Below are positions 16,685 through 25,068 of a stretch of DNA of 42,666 bases, piece after piece. Numbering within the stretch: position 1 is the stretch's first letter; every line of letters starts with the position of its first letter. A model generated the notes under the pieces. It ran no database searches. It saw nothing but the letters and a program-made list of their open reading frames with translations, and had not been told where the DNA came from. Source of the stretch: a bacterium (GTDB lineage: Bacteria; Sysuimicrobiota; Sysuimicrobiia; Sysuimicrobiales; Segetimicrobiaceae); NCBI GenBank assembly GCA_035295165.1, contig DATGJN010000044.1, positions 1-42,666 of the forward strand, read 5' to 3'. The translations under genes and the position numbers were made by a program.

Positions 16685-17644
16685 CTACTCCGCGGCGACC
16701 GCGCAGGCCGTCTCGCCCGTGCGGATCGTGCGCAGATGGCGCATCACCCACACGATGCCGGCGTGCGGCGCCCTAACGACTTCGGCGATCTCGCCAAACG
16801 CCGTCAGGACGCGCACCAGCGGGTCGCCCTCGGCGACCGGCTCCCCAACCTCCCGGAGAGGGACCACGTACCCGTCCGCGGTGGCGGGCACGTCGGTCAT
16901 GCGGCGGAACGGGCCGGGAGTCTCTGGCGCCGGCCGGTCCCGGAGCACGCCGAGCCACCGAAGGAGATTCAGTGCGCCGGCGCGGTTCGCGGCGACATCG
17001 GCCTCGAGCGCGGCGCCGGTCCCGGTCATCTCCACGCCGATTGTCGGGATCCCGCGCCGCGCGGTCTCCGCGTTGAACGTCCCCGGATGGTCGCGAAGCT
17101 CCCACAGCGCCGGCAGGCCGAACGCGCGGGCGGCCGCCTGCGATCGGACCGCGTCCCCCAGGCCGCGCCGGTACCCGACCATCGGGTGGAAACGGGAGAG
17201 CACGCCGCCGCTGTGGAGATCCAAGACGAGCGCCGGCCGAAGGCGGAGCACGCAGCCGAGGAGCGCCGCGGCGAGCCGCTGCGTGGGGGAGCCGTCGGCG
17301 TCCCCGGGAAACGTCCGGGCGAGGTTCACCCCGTCGATCGCCTCGGGGGTGGCGCGCCGACCCGCCGCCGCGGCCCAAGGGTTGCAGATCGGCAACGCGA
17401 CGAGCGCCCCGTGCATCTCGTCGGGGCGCAACTCCGCGGCCACGCGCCAGAGCGCCAGCGGGCCTTCGTATTCGTCGCCGTGCACGCCGCCGGTCGCCAC
17501 CAGGGTCGGTCCCGGCTGGACCCCGACCACGGCGAGTACCGGCAGATCCGCGGCGGGCGCGTCCACGGCGCGCGCGAGGCACGCGTGGCGTCCGGGGCCG
17601 AGGCCCGCGAGGTCGAACATGGCGAGCGCGATAGGGTGATTCAT
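16685..17644 (-). CDS. Succinylglutamate desuccinylase/aspartoacylase-family deacylase
   Basis: 318 residues from the ATG at 17644, which has GGGAGG about ten bases upstream; the open frame extends further but without support. This is a zinc carboxypeptidase-fold deacylase. H55 and E58 in GGVHGDEYEG and H144 in DLHSGG are the zinc ligands, DGVNLARTFPG (104-114) holds the substrate-binding Arg, and the general-base Glu lies in GIPTIGVEMTG. The C-terminal 80 residues form the usual small beta domain. It heads the minus-strand array that includes the two transport sets and the amidohydrolase, so it probably deacylates an imported N-acyl amino acid or similar amide. It is divergent from the HdeD-like gene. 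Confidence 0.92.
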   Translation of the reverse strand: MNHPIALAMFDLAGLGPGRHACLARAVDAPAADLPVLAVVGVQPGPTLVATGGVHGDEYEGPLALWRVAAELRPDEMHGALVALPICNPWAAAAGRRATPEAIDGVNLARTFPGDADGSPTQRLAAALLGCVLRLRPALVLDLHSGGVLSRFHPMVGYRRGLGDAVRSQAAARAFGLPALWELRDHPGTFNAETARRGIPTIGVEMTGTGAALEADVAANRAGALNLLRWLGVLRDRPAPETPGPFRRMTDVPATADGYVVPLREVGEPVAEGDPLVRVLTAFGEIAEVVRAPHAGIVWVMRHLRTIRTGETACAVAAE

Positions 17645-17901
17645 CTCACGATCCTCCCGCTCGCGACCCGATGCGTCCGGGGCGCGCGACCATGTCGTGC
17701 GCAGCTGTGACACGGGCTCCCCGCGGGCGGGAACGGTTCCTCGTGCACCCTCGTCCACGGTGCCGCCCGAGCCCCCCGGGTGCCGGGGCCGATGTGCCTA
17801 GCGCAAGGGGGCGGCGTGCCGGTCGAAGAATGAGTCGGGGCACCCGGCAGCACGATCGTTCGCGCACGTGCCCGCTCCGTACCTTCCGTGGAGGTGACAT
17901 C

Positions 17902-18450
17902 ATGATCGGGGTTCTCGAGAGAAACTGGTGGGCTCTTGCGCTCCGCGGCGTCATCGCGATTCTCTTTGGGGGGATCGCGCTGTTCGATTCGGGGATCGCG
18001 CTGTACGCCCTGGTGATCGTGTTCGGCGCCTACGCGCTGGTGGATGGTGTCTTCAACGTCGTCGCGGCCGTGCGCGCCGCGGAGAGCCATCACCGCTGGG
18101 GCTGGCTCCTCTTCTCTGGTCTCGCCGGGATCCTGGCCGGACTCGTCACGTTTTTCTGGCCGGGCATCACCGCGCTCGTGCTGCTCTACGTGATCGCGTA
18201 CTGGGCGATCGTCACCGGCATCCTCGAGCTAATCGCGGGCTTCCGCCTGAGAGCGCACGCGGCCAACGAGTGGACGCTGCTGCTGGGCGGTGCCGCGTCC
18301 ATCATCTTCGGCGTTCTCCTGTTCATCCACCCGCTCGCGGGGGCGCTCGCGGTGTTGTGGTTGATCGGCATCTACGCGTTCATCTTCGGCGCCCTGATGA
18401 TCGTCCAGGGGTTGCGGCTGCGGCATCGCGCGTCGAGCGCGACGACGTAA
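17902..18450 (+). CDS. HdeD-family membrane protein
   Basis: 182 residues with six predicted membrane helices, the length and pattern of HdeD/DUF308 proteins (NWWALALRGVIAILFGGIAL at the start, a central FFWPGITALVLLYVIAYWA, and a last repeat ending IFGALMIVQGLRLR). HdeD is linked to acid resistance in Escherichia coli; its mechanism is not settled. The ATG follows GGAGGTGACATC, a strong ribosome-binding site, so this start is preferred over an in-frame start 77 codons upstream. The sugar epimerase gene follows after 36 bp on the same strand. Confidence 0.9.
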   Translation: MIGVLERNWWALALRGVIAILFGGIALFDSGIALYALVIVFGAYALVDGVFNVVAAVRAAESHHRWGWLLFSGLAGILAGLVTFFWPGITALVLLYVIAYWAIVTGILELIAGFRLRAHAANEWTLLLGGAASIIFGVLLFIHPLAGALAVLWLIGIYAFIFGALMIVQGLRLRHRASSATT

Positions 18451-18486
18451 CCGCTCGGCCCCGACCGGCTGGAGCGGTTCGCGCCG

Positions 18487-19872
18487 GTGGCTGAACTCCG
18501 CGCGCTGCTGAGGCCCGCCGCCCGGAGGGGCCGGCGTTTGATTGGGGGCGCGCTCGAACTCGGGCAGCGGTGCGCGGAGGACGCCTACATCTTCGCGAGA
18601 CTCCCGACGCTCCGCCGCGCCCGAGGCGGCCCGCCGCCGGGGGCGGCCCACTTGGGCGCGATTCGGTCGTGCATCGAGCGGGACTTGGCCGAGAACGTGT
18701 TACCCTTCTGGGCCCGTCACGCTCCGGACCCGGAGTATGGCGGATTCATCACGCATCTTGGCCGCGCCGGCGATCGCCTCGGTCCGACGGAGAAGTACCT
18801 GGTGATGCAGGCGCGGATGATTTGGACGCTTGCGGCCGCCCACCGGTACGGACTGACCGACCAAGGATACTTGGAGCTCGCGGATCAGGGCGTGCGCTTC
18901 CTGGTCGACCGGATGTGGGACGGCGAGCACGAGGGCTTCGTCTGGACGGTGAGCCGAAACGGCTTGCCGCTGGACGACCGCAAGAGTGTGTACGGGCAGG
19001 CGTTTGCGATATACGGGTTGGCGGAGTACGCGTTGGCCACCGGCGACCGGCAGGTTCTCGCGTGGGCAGAGCGGACCTTCGACACCCTCATCGCGAAGGC
19101 GACCGACGGAGCCCTCGGCTTCAGAGAGGAATTCGCACGTGACTGGTCGCCGATCGCGGACTGGCGCGGCGAGCGCAAGACGCTGAACGTGCACATGCAC
19201 GTCATGGAGGCCCTGATCACGCTCGCCGAGGCGTCGGGGCGGGAAGCACATAGTCGCGCGCTCCGCGGACTCGTCGACCTTCTGCTGGCGAAGACGATCC
19301 ACCCCCACCACGGTGGCGCTTGGGACGAATTCGACCGGACCTGGCACGCTTGGGTCCCCCCGCGACGCCGATTGCGGATCTCGTACGGACACGAGGTGGA
19401 GTTGGCGTGGCTCATCCTCCGCGCGATCGATCTCCTCGGCCAGCCGCGCGAACCGATACGCCGACGGGTCCTCGGACTGATCGACCACGCGCTGGTGTTC
19501 GGTTTCGACCATTGGCGCGGCGGGCTGGCGCAGTACGGTCCTCCGGCCGGTGCAGTAGGTCTGGCTGTCTACCTGCCGGCCGACCGTCTGACGAAGCATT
19601 GGTGGCAGCAGGCTGAGATGCTGGTCGCGTCCCTGGAGGCCTATCGCTGGACTGGCGCAGCGAAGTATCTCATCGCCTTCGAAAGACAGTTCGACTGGAT
19701 CTGGCGCTATCAAACCGACCACGACGGTGGGGACTGGTACGAAGCGACCACGTGGGATGGCCGGCCGCTCCGCCTCGAGAAGGGTCACGACTGGAAAGAC
19801 CCTTATCACAACGCCCGCGCGTTGATGGAAGCGTCCCTGCGACTCGGTGCCCTGGGCGTCGACGCGCGCTAG
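18487..19872 (+). CDS. AGE-family sugar epimerase/isomerase
   Basis: 461 residues from a GTG; the first 55 are rich in Arg and Ala and not part of the fold, so the true start may be downstream. The core is an (alpha/alpha)6 barrel of the N-acylglucosamine 2-epimerase family. Landmarks are NVLPFWARHAPDPEYGGF, N234-V-H236-M-H238..E241, SYGHEVELAWLI (H302, E303), WWQQAE (372-376) and KDPYHNAR (H441). This set is closest to cellobiose 2-epimerase and mannose/glucose isomerase types. The enzyme interconverts C2 epimers of a free sugar or disaccharide in the cytosol. It ends 88 bp from the convergent glycosyltransferase operon. Confidence 0.88.
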   Translation: MAELRALLRPAARRGRRLIGGALELGQRCAEDAYIFARLPTLRRARGGPPPGAAHLGAIRSCIERDLAENVLPFWARHAPDPEYGGFITHLGRAGDRLGPTEKYLVMQARMIWTLAAAHRYGLTDQGYLELADQGVRFLVDRMWDGEHEGFVWTVSRNGLPLDDRKSVYGQAFAIYGLAEYALATGDRQVLAWAERTFDTLIAKATDGALGFREEFARDWSPIADWRGERKTLNVHMHVMEALITLAEASGREAHSRALRGLVDLLLAKTIHPHHGGAWDEFDRTWHAWVPPRRRLRISYGHEVELAWLILRAIDLLGQPREPIRRRVLGLIDHALVFGFDHWRGGLAQYGPPAGAVGLAVYLPADRLTKHWWQQAEMLVASLEAYRWTGAAKYLIAFERQFDWIWRYQTDHDGGDWYEATTWDGRPLRLEKGHDWKDPYHNARALMEASLRLGALGVDAR

Positions 19873-19960
19873 CGGCAAAGAGAGGACGTTCGGCGACGGC
19901 CGGCGTTTGCTCGAACCGCGAGGTGCGCGCCCGGCCACGACCCAGCGCAGGATCGACCGA

Positions 19961-20677
19961 TCAGTCCGTCCGGCGCCGCCGATCCAGCGACGCTTTGAGG
20001 ATCTGCACGTAGTCGGCCCTCGCGTCGCGCTCTCGCAACCCGAGGTTGCCGGTGTGCAAACGTCGCAACAGCACGACCTCGGGGAGCAGGACGCTCTTGA
20101 GCCTCTCGTCGTTGGCCCGCGCGTACCAATCGAGAAACTCTCCGACGCGCGTGTGCGTGGGGAACGGCCCCACCCGATCGAACGACGCCCGCGTCACCAA
20201 GAGGGTCCCCAACACGAAGCCCGGGAGCACCGCCCCCGCTCCGGCGATCCTGGCCTTCGTGCGCTCAACCAACTCCGGGCTGTGGAACTGCCGGGCGTGG
20301 CCGAACACCATGTCCAACGCGGGATCCGTCTGAAAGGCCGCGACCTGGCGCGCCAACTTGGTGCGCACCCAGAGGTCGTCCGCGTCGAGAAACGCGACGA
20401 ACGCGCCGCGGGCGAGCGCCACACCTCGGTTGCGGGCGGCCCCCGGTCCGGCGTGGCCCTGCGCGACGTAGCGGACACCGGGGAAGCGCGCGGCGACTGC
20501 CGCGCTTCCGTCCGACGATCCGTCGTCGACCACCACGATTTCCATCGGGGGCACGGTTTGCGCCAGCACGCTCTCGAGGGCGTCGCCGAGGTACCGCTCG
20601 CCGTTGTAGACGGGAATGATGACGCTGACCGAAGACGTTGGTGACGGAGGGCCGGCCGGTTCCGCCGCGCGTGCCAT
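19961..20677 (-). CDS. Family 2 glycosyltransferase (GT-A fold), copy 1
   Basis: 238 residues from the ATG at 20677. VSVIIPVYNGERYLGDALE begins the nucleotide-sugar-binding half, VVVDDGSSDGS follows, and FLDADDLW carries the DxD-type metal site. The C-terminus ends in LKASLDRRRR, a tail shared in varied form with the other two glycosyltransferases nearby. There is no membrane segment. It starts four bases after the stop of copy 2, so it is the last gene of the operon PqqD-like, HprK-like, glycosyltransferase 2, glycosyltransferase 1. It should transfer a sugar to a glycan, lipid or peptide acceptor that is not identified. Confidence 0.92.
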   Translation of the reverse strand: MARAAEPAGPPSPTSSVSVIIPVYNGERYLGDALESVLAQTVPPMEIVVVDDGSSDGSAAVAARFPGVRYVAQGHAGPGAARNRGVALARGAFVAFLDADDLWVRTKLARQVAAFQTDPALDMVFGHARQFHSPELVERTKARIAGAGAVLPGFVLGTLLVTRASFDRVGPFPTHTRVGEFLDWYARANDERLKSVLLPEVVLLRRLHTGNLGLRERDARADYVQILKASLDRRRRTD

Positions 20678-20681
20678 GGCC

Positions 20682-21443
20682 TTACTCGTCCGCCCGCGGA
20701 TCAGACGCACCGATCCCAGGCGCGGCGGGCGGCGTGAGACTCGGGAGCGACGCGGCGGTGCGGCCATGCCGGCGGCGGCGGTCGAGCGACCGCTTGAGCA
20801 CGTCCAAGACCCGCAGCTCCTTCATGGTGCGCCCGCGCGTCATGTTCTGCTCGTGCCGACGGTACAAGAGCGCGATGTCTTCCTCGACGAGAATCGGGAC
20901 GCCGCACTCCCGCGCCCGCATGAACCAGTCGGTGTCCTCACCGTAGCGCAGCGCTTCGTCGAAGGTGCCGACCCGTTCAAACGCGCGACGTCGGAACAGC
21001 GCCGCGGTGGGGGACAGCAACACGAACGGCGGGAAGCACACCTCGAGGCGGTCCGCTCCGCTGGCGCCGGTGTGTCGCACGCACTGGGTTCGGCCGAGGA
21101 CGACATCCACGCACGCGTTGCCGTCGAGCGCCCGCATCTGGCGACGCAGCCGGTCCGCGGGCCACAGGTCGTCCGCATCGAGGAACCCGATCACGTCGCC
21201 CCGAGCCAGCACTAACCCGCGGTTTCGTGCGCGCGCCGGCCCGGCGTTCTCCTGATACACATAGCGGAGCCCGGCCTGCGGGAGCCGGTTGGCGACCTCG
21301 GCGGTTCCGTCGGTCGAGCCGTCGTCGACGATCACAACCTCGAGCCGAGCGCCCGCCTGGTCGCGGACGCTCCCCACCGCCTCGGCGAGGAACGCCGCGC
21401 CATTGTACACCGGGATGACCACGCTGACGCACACGCGGGTCAA
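20682..21443 (-). CDS. Family 2 glycosyltransferase (GT-A fold), copy 2
   Basis: About 253 residues. CVSVVIPVYNGAAFLAEAV, VIVDDGSTDGT and FLDADDLW are the GT2 landmarks, and RYGEDTDWFMRA holds the acceptor-side ED motif. The start is not certain: a TTG at 21443 overlaps the TGA of the HprK-like gene (TTGA) with a G-rich run upstream, and a GTG at 21434 is an alternative. The tail LKRSLDRRRR resembles that of copy 1, and copy 2 has about 25 further Pro/Ala-rich residues. Coupling to the HprK-like gene indicates a joint function. Confidence 0.9.
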   Translation of the reverse strand: MTRVCVSVVIPVYNGAAFLAEAVGSVRDQAGARLEVVIVDDGSTDGTAEVANRLPQAGLRYVYQENAGPARARNRGLVLARGDVIGFLDADDLWPADRLRRQMRALDGNACVDVVLGRTQCVRHTGASGADRLEVCFPPFVLLSPTAALFRRRAFERVGTFDEALRYGEDTDWFMRARECGVPILVEEDIALLYRRHEQNMTRGRTMKELRVLDVLKRSLDRRRRHGRTAASLPSLTPPAAPGIGASDPRADE

Positions 21444-22525
21444 CGTGCGCCCCCCGACACCTGTGCCAGCACGTCTTGGATCGCCGCGGGGATCGCCGAG
21501 AGCGTCGACCCCAAGCGCAGCGCGTAGCACGGCACGCGCCTCACGCAGGCGGCGAGCGTTCCGAGCGTCGAATGGTCCATCCCGGCCAGCTGAAAGATCG
21601 TGCTCGGCGCGAGCGCCTTCAACGCCGCCGCCGGGGAGATCGGCACCGCGGACGTCTCCGGCCGACCCGTGACCTGGGGAACGAGGATCGCGCGCACGGG
21701 AAAGCCGGTCGTGATCCAGTCGCGTTGATCAGGATGCAGGAACAGGAGCGCCTTGTCGATCCCGAGATCGTCCAGCCGGCTCGGGAGGGCCGCGAGGCGG
21801 GGAAACCGCCCCAGGTCCTCGGCGTACACTTTCGCGGAGTTGAACAGGCTGTGCGCGTAGGGAACCGGATCGGTCGACAGCATGCAGTAGTCGTCCGCGG
21901 CGTAGAGCAGCTCCGTCCCGAGGCAGGTCAGCGCGGTCGTGGACTTGCCGGATCCCCCTTTTCCGACGAGCAGCACCCCCCCGTCGGGCCGGCCGACGGC
22001 GGCCGCGTGGACGAGCTGCCCGCCGCGCCCGTGCATCGCCCGCTGGAAGATTGGTTTGAGCGGAGCGCCGATCTCGTATCCCGGAAGCCGACGGGCGTCG
22101 CGCACGCAATACACGGCCAGATCCGCGGCCCCGTCGACCAGCGAGAGCACGCCCGTGCCCATATCGAAGCTCGCGTGGATGCGCTCGTCGCTATAGCTGC
22201 GCGACGCCCGACTGTTGATGTCGTCGTGCATCCGCCACGGCGGAGCGGGAACGCGGGGCAGCAAGGACTCGACGTCCCACAGGCACACGGTCAACGCGGG
22301 CCGGGCGACCGGCGCCGTCGCTAAATGCTCGAGCGCCGGGGCGATGAGCGGGACCAGCGTCGGCCCGGCAAACCGCAGCCGCACTGGGTGGCCGGCCACG
22401 AGATACCAGCGGTCGATCCCTCCGGCCGCGCGTTCCGCACGCCCGAACGCCTGGTGCACGGTCTCAAAGAACGCGGCCGGGTCGGGCGGTGCGACGTCGG
22501 AAGCGCGGGAGTTAAGGGTTCGCAT
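21440..22525 (-). CDS. HPr-kinase-like P-loop protein
   Basis: 361 residues. The C-terminal half is an HprK-type kinase core: HAAAVG (173-178), P-loop GKGGSGKST (188-196) and a Walker-B-like ADDYCML with D211-D212. The N-terminal half is not the DRTGG domain of true HPr kinase. No HPr or phosphotransferase gene is present, so it does not act in carbon catabolite control here. Relatives of this type occur next to PqqD-like and nucleotidyltransferase-like genes in peptide- or exopolysaccharide-linked loci, and in some lasso-peptide loci the HprK relative phosphorylates the peptide. The likely substrate is therefore a peptide or glycan partner. It lies 96 bp after the PqqD-like gene; no clear ribosome-binding site. 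Confidence 0.85.
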   Translation of the reverse strand: MRTLNSRASDVAPPDPAAFFETVHQAFGRAERAAGGIDRWYLVAGHPVRLRFAGPTLVPLIAPALEHLATAPVARPALTVCLWDVESLLPRVPAPPWRMHDDINSRASRSYSDERIHASFDMGTGVLSLVDGAADLAVYCVRDARRLPGYEIGAPLKPIFQRAMHGRGGQLVHAAAVGRPDGGVLLVGKGGSGKSTTALTCLGTELLYAADDYCMLSTDPVPYAHSLFNSAKVYAEDLGRFPRLAALPSRLDDLGIDKALLFLHPDQRDWITTGFPVRAILVPQVTGRPETSAVPISPAAALKALAPSTIFQLAGMDHSTLGTLAACVRRVPCYALRLGSTLSAIPAAIQDVLAQVSGGAR

Positions 22526-22621
22526 GACGGCTGGGAGCCGCCGCCGGATGCCGCACGCGGCGTCCCGGTTCGGCGTATGCGAGACGCACGAACGGCCGGT
22601 CGGTCATCGGTGAGTGACTGC

Positions 22622-23101
22622 CTAGGCCCGGTCCTTCGGCCGCTGCTCGGGTACACCGAGCGGCCGCACCGGCCAGCCGACCTCGTCGACTTCGTGGATC
22701 GGATCCAGCAGCAGCAACTCCTGCATGTCGTTGTATTTCCGGAGCACCGGGGTTTCGAACTGCGGGACACGCGGCGCCACGGTGATCGCTCCGGGGGCGG
22801 CGTCGCGCCCGCGTTCCCGGGAACCCGGCTGCTCGGGCACGATGAGACCCTCCGCGCTCAGCTCGTCGAGGAACGGTCGCACCGACGCCTCGACGTCAGA
22901 GGCGGCCATCGCGTACTGTGACGCAAGGTCGTCGATGATGCCGCCCGCCGTCGCCCCGTCGATCCGAGTCCAGATCTCAGCGGCGAGACCGTTCACGCTG
23001 TAGTAGACGCCCGTGTCAAGGTTGATGATCACGACCTCGTCGTCGAACACTTCGTGAACGACGGTCGGTGTGTTGACCGTGAACCGCAGGACCGTGATCA
23101 T
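22622..23101 (-). CDS. PqqD-like peptide-binding protein with a leader-like C-terminal tail
   Basis: 159 residues from the ATG at 23101, preceded by GGAGGTG at good spacing. Residues about 10-90 form a PqqD/RRE-type winged-helix domain (DEVVIINLDTGVYYSVNGLAAEIW, then a helical half ending ELSAEGLI), written here as DEVVIINLDTG plus VYYSVNGLAAEIW. PqqD domains bind leader peptides of ribosomally made peptides and hand them to modifying enzymes. A Gly/Pro/Arg-rich linker (91-113) leads to a tail, F115-P144, with FETPVL, KYNDMQELLLLDP and HEVDE-GWP blocks. FxxPxL resembles the YxxPxL leader motif that RRE domains recognise, so the tail may be a fused or mimicked substrate. It is the first gene of a four-gene minus-strand operon. 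Confidence 0.85.
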   Translation of the reverse strand: MITVLRFTVNTPTVVHEVFDDEVVIINLDTGVYYSVNGLAAEIWTRIDGATAGGIIDDLASQYAMAASDVEASVRPFLDELSAEGLIVPEQPGSRERGRDAAPGAITVAPRVPQFETPVLRKYNDMQELLLLDPIHEVDEVGWPVRPLGVPEQRPKDRA

Positions 23102-23369
23102 CCCGGACACCTCCACACGTGCCTCCGCGCACACTCCAGCCCGACCGAGCGGGCCGGTGCTCCCCGCAAGATGGACGATATGTTAAGGCTGTGTTTCGTG
23201 AATCGAAAAGGACACGCCTGCCTGGACCAACCCTGCCTTGGTCATCCGAACGATTCTTTCCGGGGCGCAAAGGATCAAAAATCGCGGGTTTGGCGGGTTT
23301 GAAGGATGTTCCGACGGGACCATCGGTGAGCAGGGGCGCCCACCACCGTCCCGGAACCACATCGAGTCG
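23102..23369. promoter_or_regulatory. Divergent intergenic region between the PqqD-like operon and the deacetylase
   Basis: This 268-bp region is AT-richer than its flanks, mainly at 23170-23300. On the minus strand AGCCTTAACATATC could hold a -10 box for the PqqD-like operon. A tandem 9-bp repeat (CGGGTTTGG, CGGGTTTGA) lies near 23285-23302. Small frames exist on both strands (43 and 46 codons), but none has a ribosome-binding site or a RiPP-precursor look, so I do not call a peptide gene. Confidence 0.4.
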
Positions 23370-24128
23370 ATGAACGCCCGCCCTGATCGCCCGACCGCGG
23401 CCCGGCGCGTGCTCGGGCTCTTCCACCGATGGAGCCCAGCGGCCGCGGAATGGGCGCTGGGGACGATCATCCGCGTGTCGACGCAGGACCCCGTCCTCGC
23501 CCTGACGTTCGACGACGGACCGCACCCCTCGTCCACGCCCCGGGTGCTCGAGATACTCCGGGCGCATCGAGCGCGGGCCACGTTTTTCATGCTCGGACAG
23601 GCGGCCGCGCGGTATCCCGCCCTCGTGCGGCAGGTCGCCGATGCGGGCCATGCTATCGGCAACCATTCGTGGGATCACCCCTCGTTTCCGGAGGTGCCGC
23701 GCCGGGAACGCCGCCGACAGATCGGCGCCTGCGGCAGAGCGATCGCCCCGTACGGCGAACGGCTCTTTCGACCACCGTACGGCGACCAGGACGACGCGTC
23801 CAGGCTCGACGCGCTGTGGATGCGCCATGAGGTGGTCGCGTGGGACGTGGACGCCGGAGATTGGCGGGGCGACGCGCCCGCCGTCGTCGCCTATCGCGTG
23901 ATAGCGCGCGTCCGGCCCGGGAGCATCGTGCTCTTCCACGATGGCAGTGAAGCGGCCCTGCGGGGGGATGCGGTCGACCCGTCGTCCATGTTGAAGGCGC
24001 TCGACCTGGTCTTCAACCGCCTGCGCGACACGTTGACGTCCGTCACGGTCCCCGACCTGCTCCGGCGAGGCCGGCCCCGACGCGTGCTCTGGCGTCAGCG
24101 CAACCGATTGGCGCTCGGCGGCGGCTGA
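23370..24128 (+). CDS. Polysaccharide deacetylase (NodB homology domain)
   Basis: 252 residues from the ATG at 23370; the frame is open further upstream, but that part looks non-coding. NodB motifs are present: TFDDGPH (46-52) with the catalytic Asp and metal Asp, H99 and H103 in NHSWDHP as metal ligands, FRPPYGDQ, the DAGDW segment and LFHDG with the catalytic His. The first 30 residues may be a short amphipathic or membrane-proximal segment rather than a clear signal peptide. It should remove N- or O-acetyl groups from a surface glycan. It overlaps the convergent glycosyltransferase 3 gene by 34 bases at the 3' ends, so the two are packed as one locus. Confidence 0.9.
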   Translation: MNARPDRPTAARRVLGLFHRWSPAAAEWALGTIIRVSTQDPVLALTFDDGPHPSSTPRVLEILRAHRARATFFMLGQAAARYPALVRQVADAGHAIGNHSWDHPSFPEVPRRERRRQIGACGRAIAPYGERLFRPPYGDQDDASRLDALWMRHEVVAWDVDAGDWRGDAPAVVAYRVIARVRPGSIVLFHDGSEAALRGDAVDPSSMLKALDLVFNRLRDTLTSVTVPDLLRRGRPRRVLWRQRNRLALGGG

Positions 24129-24811
24129 ACGAAGTGCTCGCGCTTGCGGGCGAGCGATCGCCTGACGACCTCGAGAAGATTTCGGTTCGACGCCGCGTCG
24201 GTGAGGGACAGATTCGCGTCGTGCACGCGCTTGTGGAGCAGCACGCGCTCGACCACGGCCGTGCGGACCCCCAGGTCGTGCGCGCGCGAGAACCAATCGA
24301 CGTCCTCGGCGGTGGACAGGCGCGAGTCGAACCGCCCCACGAGGTCGAACACCGACCGTCGCGCCAGCAGGGTCTCCATGATGTGACCGACGTGGTCGCC
24401 TTCGAGCAGGTCGCGCTTGAAAGCCGGGGGCGCCGCGCACCCCGGTTCGAGGAAGAAGCGCAGCCGCGCCGTCACGTACTGGACCTGAGGCCGGGGGCGG
24501 AGAAACCCAACCTGGGCGCTCAGCTTGTCAGGGGTCCAGAGATCATCCGCCGACAGGAACGCGAGCATGTCGCCACGTGTGACCTCGATACCGGTGTTGT
24601 AGGCGCTCGCGACCCCCGTCCCTGCTTGCGGGACGACGCGCACCGCCGGATACGAGCCGGCGATCGCGGCGCTGTCGTCCGCCGACCCGCCGTCGACGAC
24701 GACCACCTCGACGGGACGCAAGTCCTGCGCGAGCACACTGTCGATCGCCGCGCGCAGAAACCGCGCGCCGTTCTTTACGGCCACAATGACGCTCACCGTC
24801 GAGTCCGCCAC
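24095..24811 (-). CDS. Family 2 glycosyltransferase (GT-A fold), copy 3
   Basis: 238 residues from a GTG at 24811 that has AGGAGG upstream; the frame is open for 193 more codons, but that part has no protein character. VSVIVAVKNGARFLRAAID, VVVDGGSADDS and FLSADDLW mark the GT2 fold; the DxD site reads SADD, a variant common in this family. STAEDVDWFSRA is the acceptor-side ED motif. The C-terminus LEVVRRSLARKREH resembles the tails of copies 1 and 2. It is divergent from the nucleotidyltransferase-fold gene across 257 bp and overlaps the deacetylase gene at the 3' end. Confidence 0.9.
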   Translation of the reverse strand: MADSTVSVIVAVKNGARFLRAAIDSVLAQDLRPVEVVVVDGGSADDSAAIAGSYPAVRVVPQAGTGVASAYNTGIEVTRGDMLAFLSADDLWTPDKLSAQVGFLRPRPQVQYVTARLRFFLEPGCAAPPAFKRDLLEGDHVGHIMETLLARRSVFDLVGRFDSRLSTAEDVDWFSRAHDLGVRTAVVERVLLHKRVHDANLSLTDAASNRNLLEVVRRSLARKREHFVQPPPSANRLR

Positions 24812-25036
24812 CGCTGTCGCCCCTCCTGGATGTCCGGTGCCTGCGTCCGCCCGGTGCGACGCTTGGACGCCCATTCGTCGGCGGGGATGGTACACCCCTG
24901 CCGCGGAGGGCACGGGCGCCCGACCTCCGCTCGCATGATTGTCCTTCTTCAAACAGACATTCCCGTCCCCCAGAAGATCCGCCGGTTCATACCTCCGATG
25001 GGAGCGCCGCGGGCAGGACTCGACGTGAACGCACCG

Positions 25037-25042
25037 TATAAT
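25037..25042 (+). promoter_or_regulatory. Perfect -10 box upstream of the nucleotidyltransferase-fold gene
   Basis: TATAAT lies 26 bases before the GTG start at 25069, in otherwise GC-rich DNA. No convincing -35 hexamer is present at 16-18 bp spacing. Transcription would start about 20 bases before the start codon, leaving just enough room for the GGAGG site at 25054-25058. Confidence 0.45.
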
Positions 25043-25068
25043 GCGATGACGATGGAGGAGACGCGCGT

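Noticed and set aside
23183-23323. Small minus-strand frame upstream of the PqqD-like gene as a RiPP precursor
   Set aside because: It has no ribosome-binding site and no leader/core pattern; after MTK the core would lack an acceptor Asp/Glu at a suitable position. A 43-codon plus-strand frame in the same region is equally unsupported.
24095-24811. SADD in place of DADD in glycosyltransferase 3 as a dead active site
   Set aside because: Variation in the first residue of this motif is common in active GT2 enzymes, so it is not evidence of inactivity.
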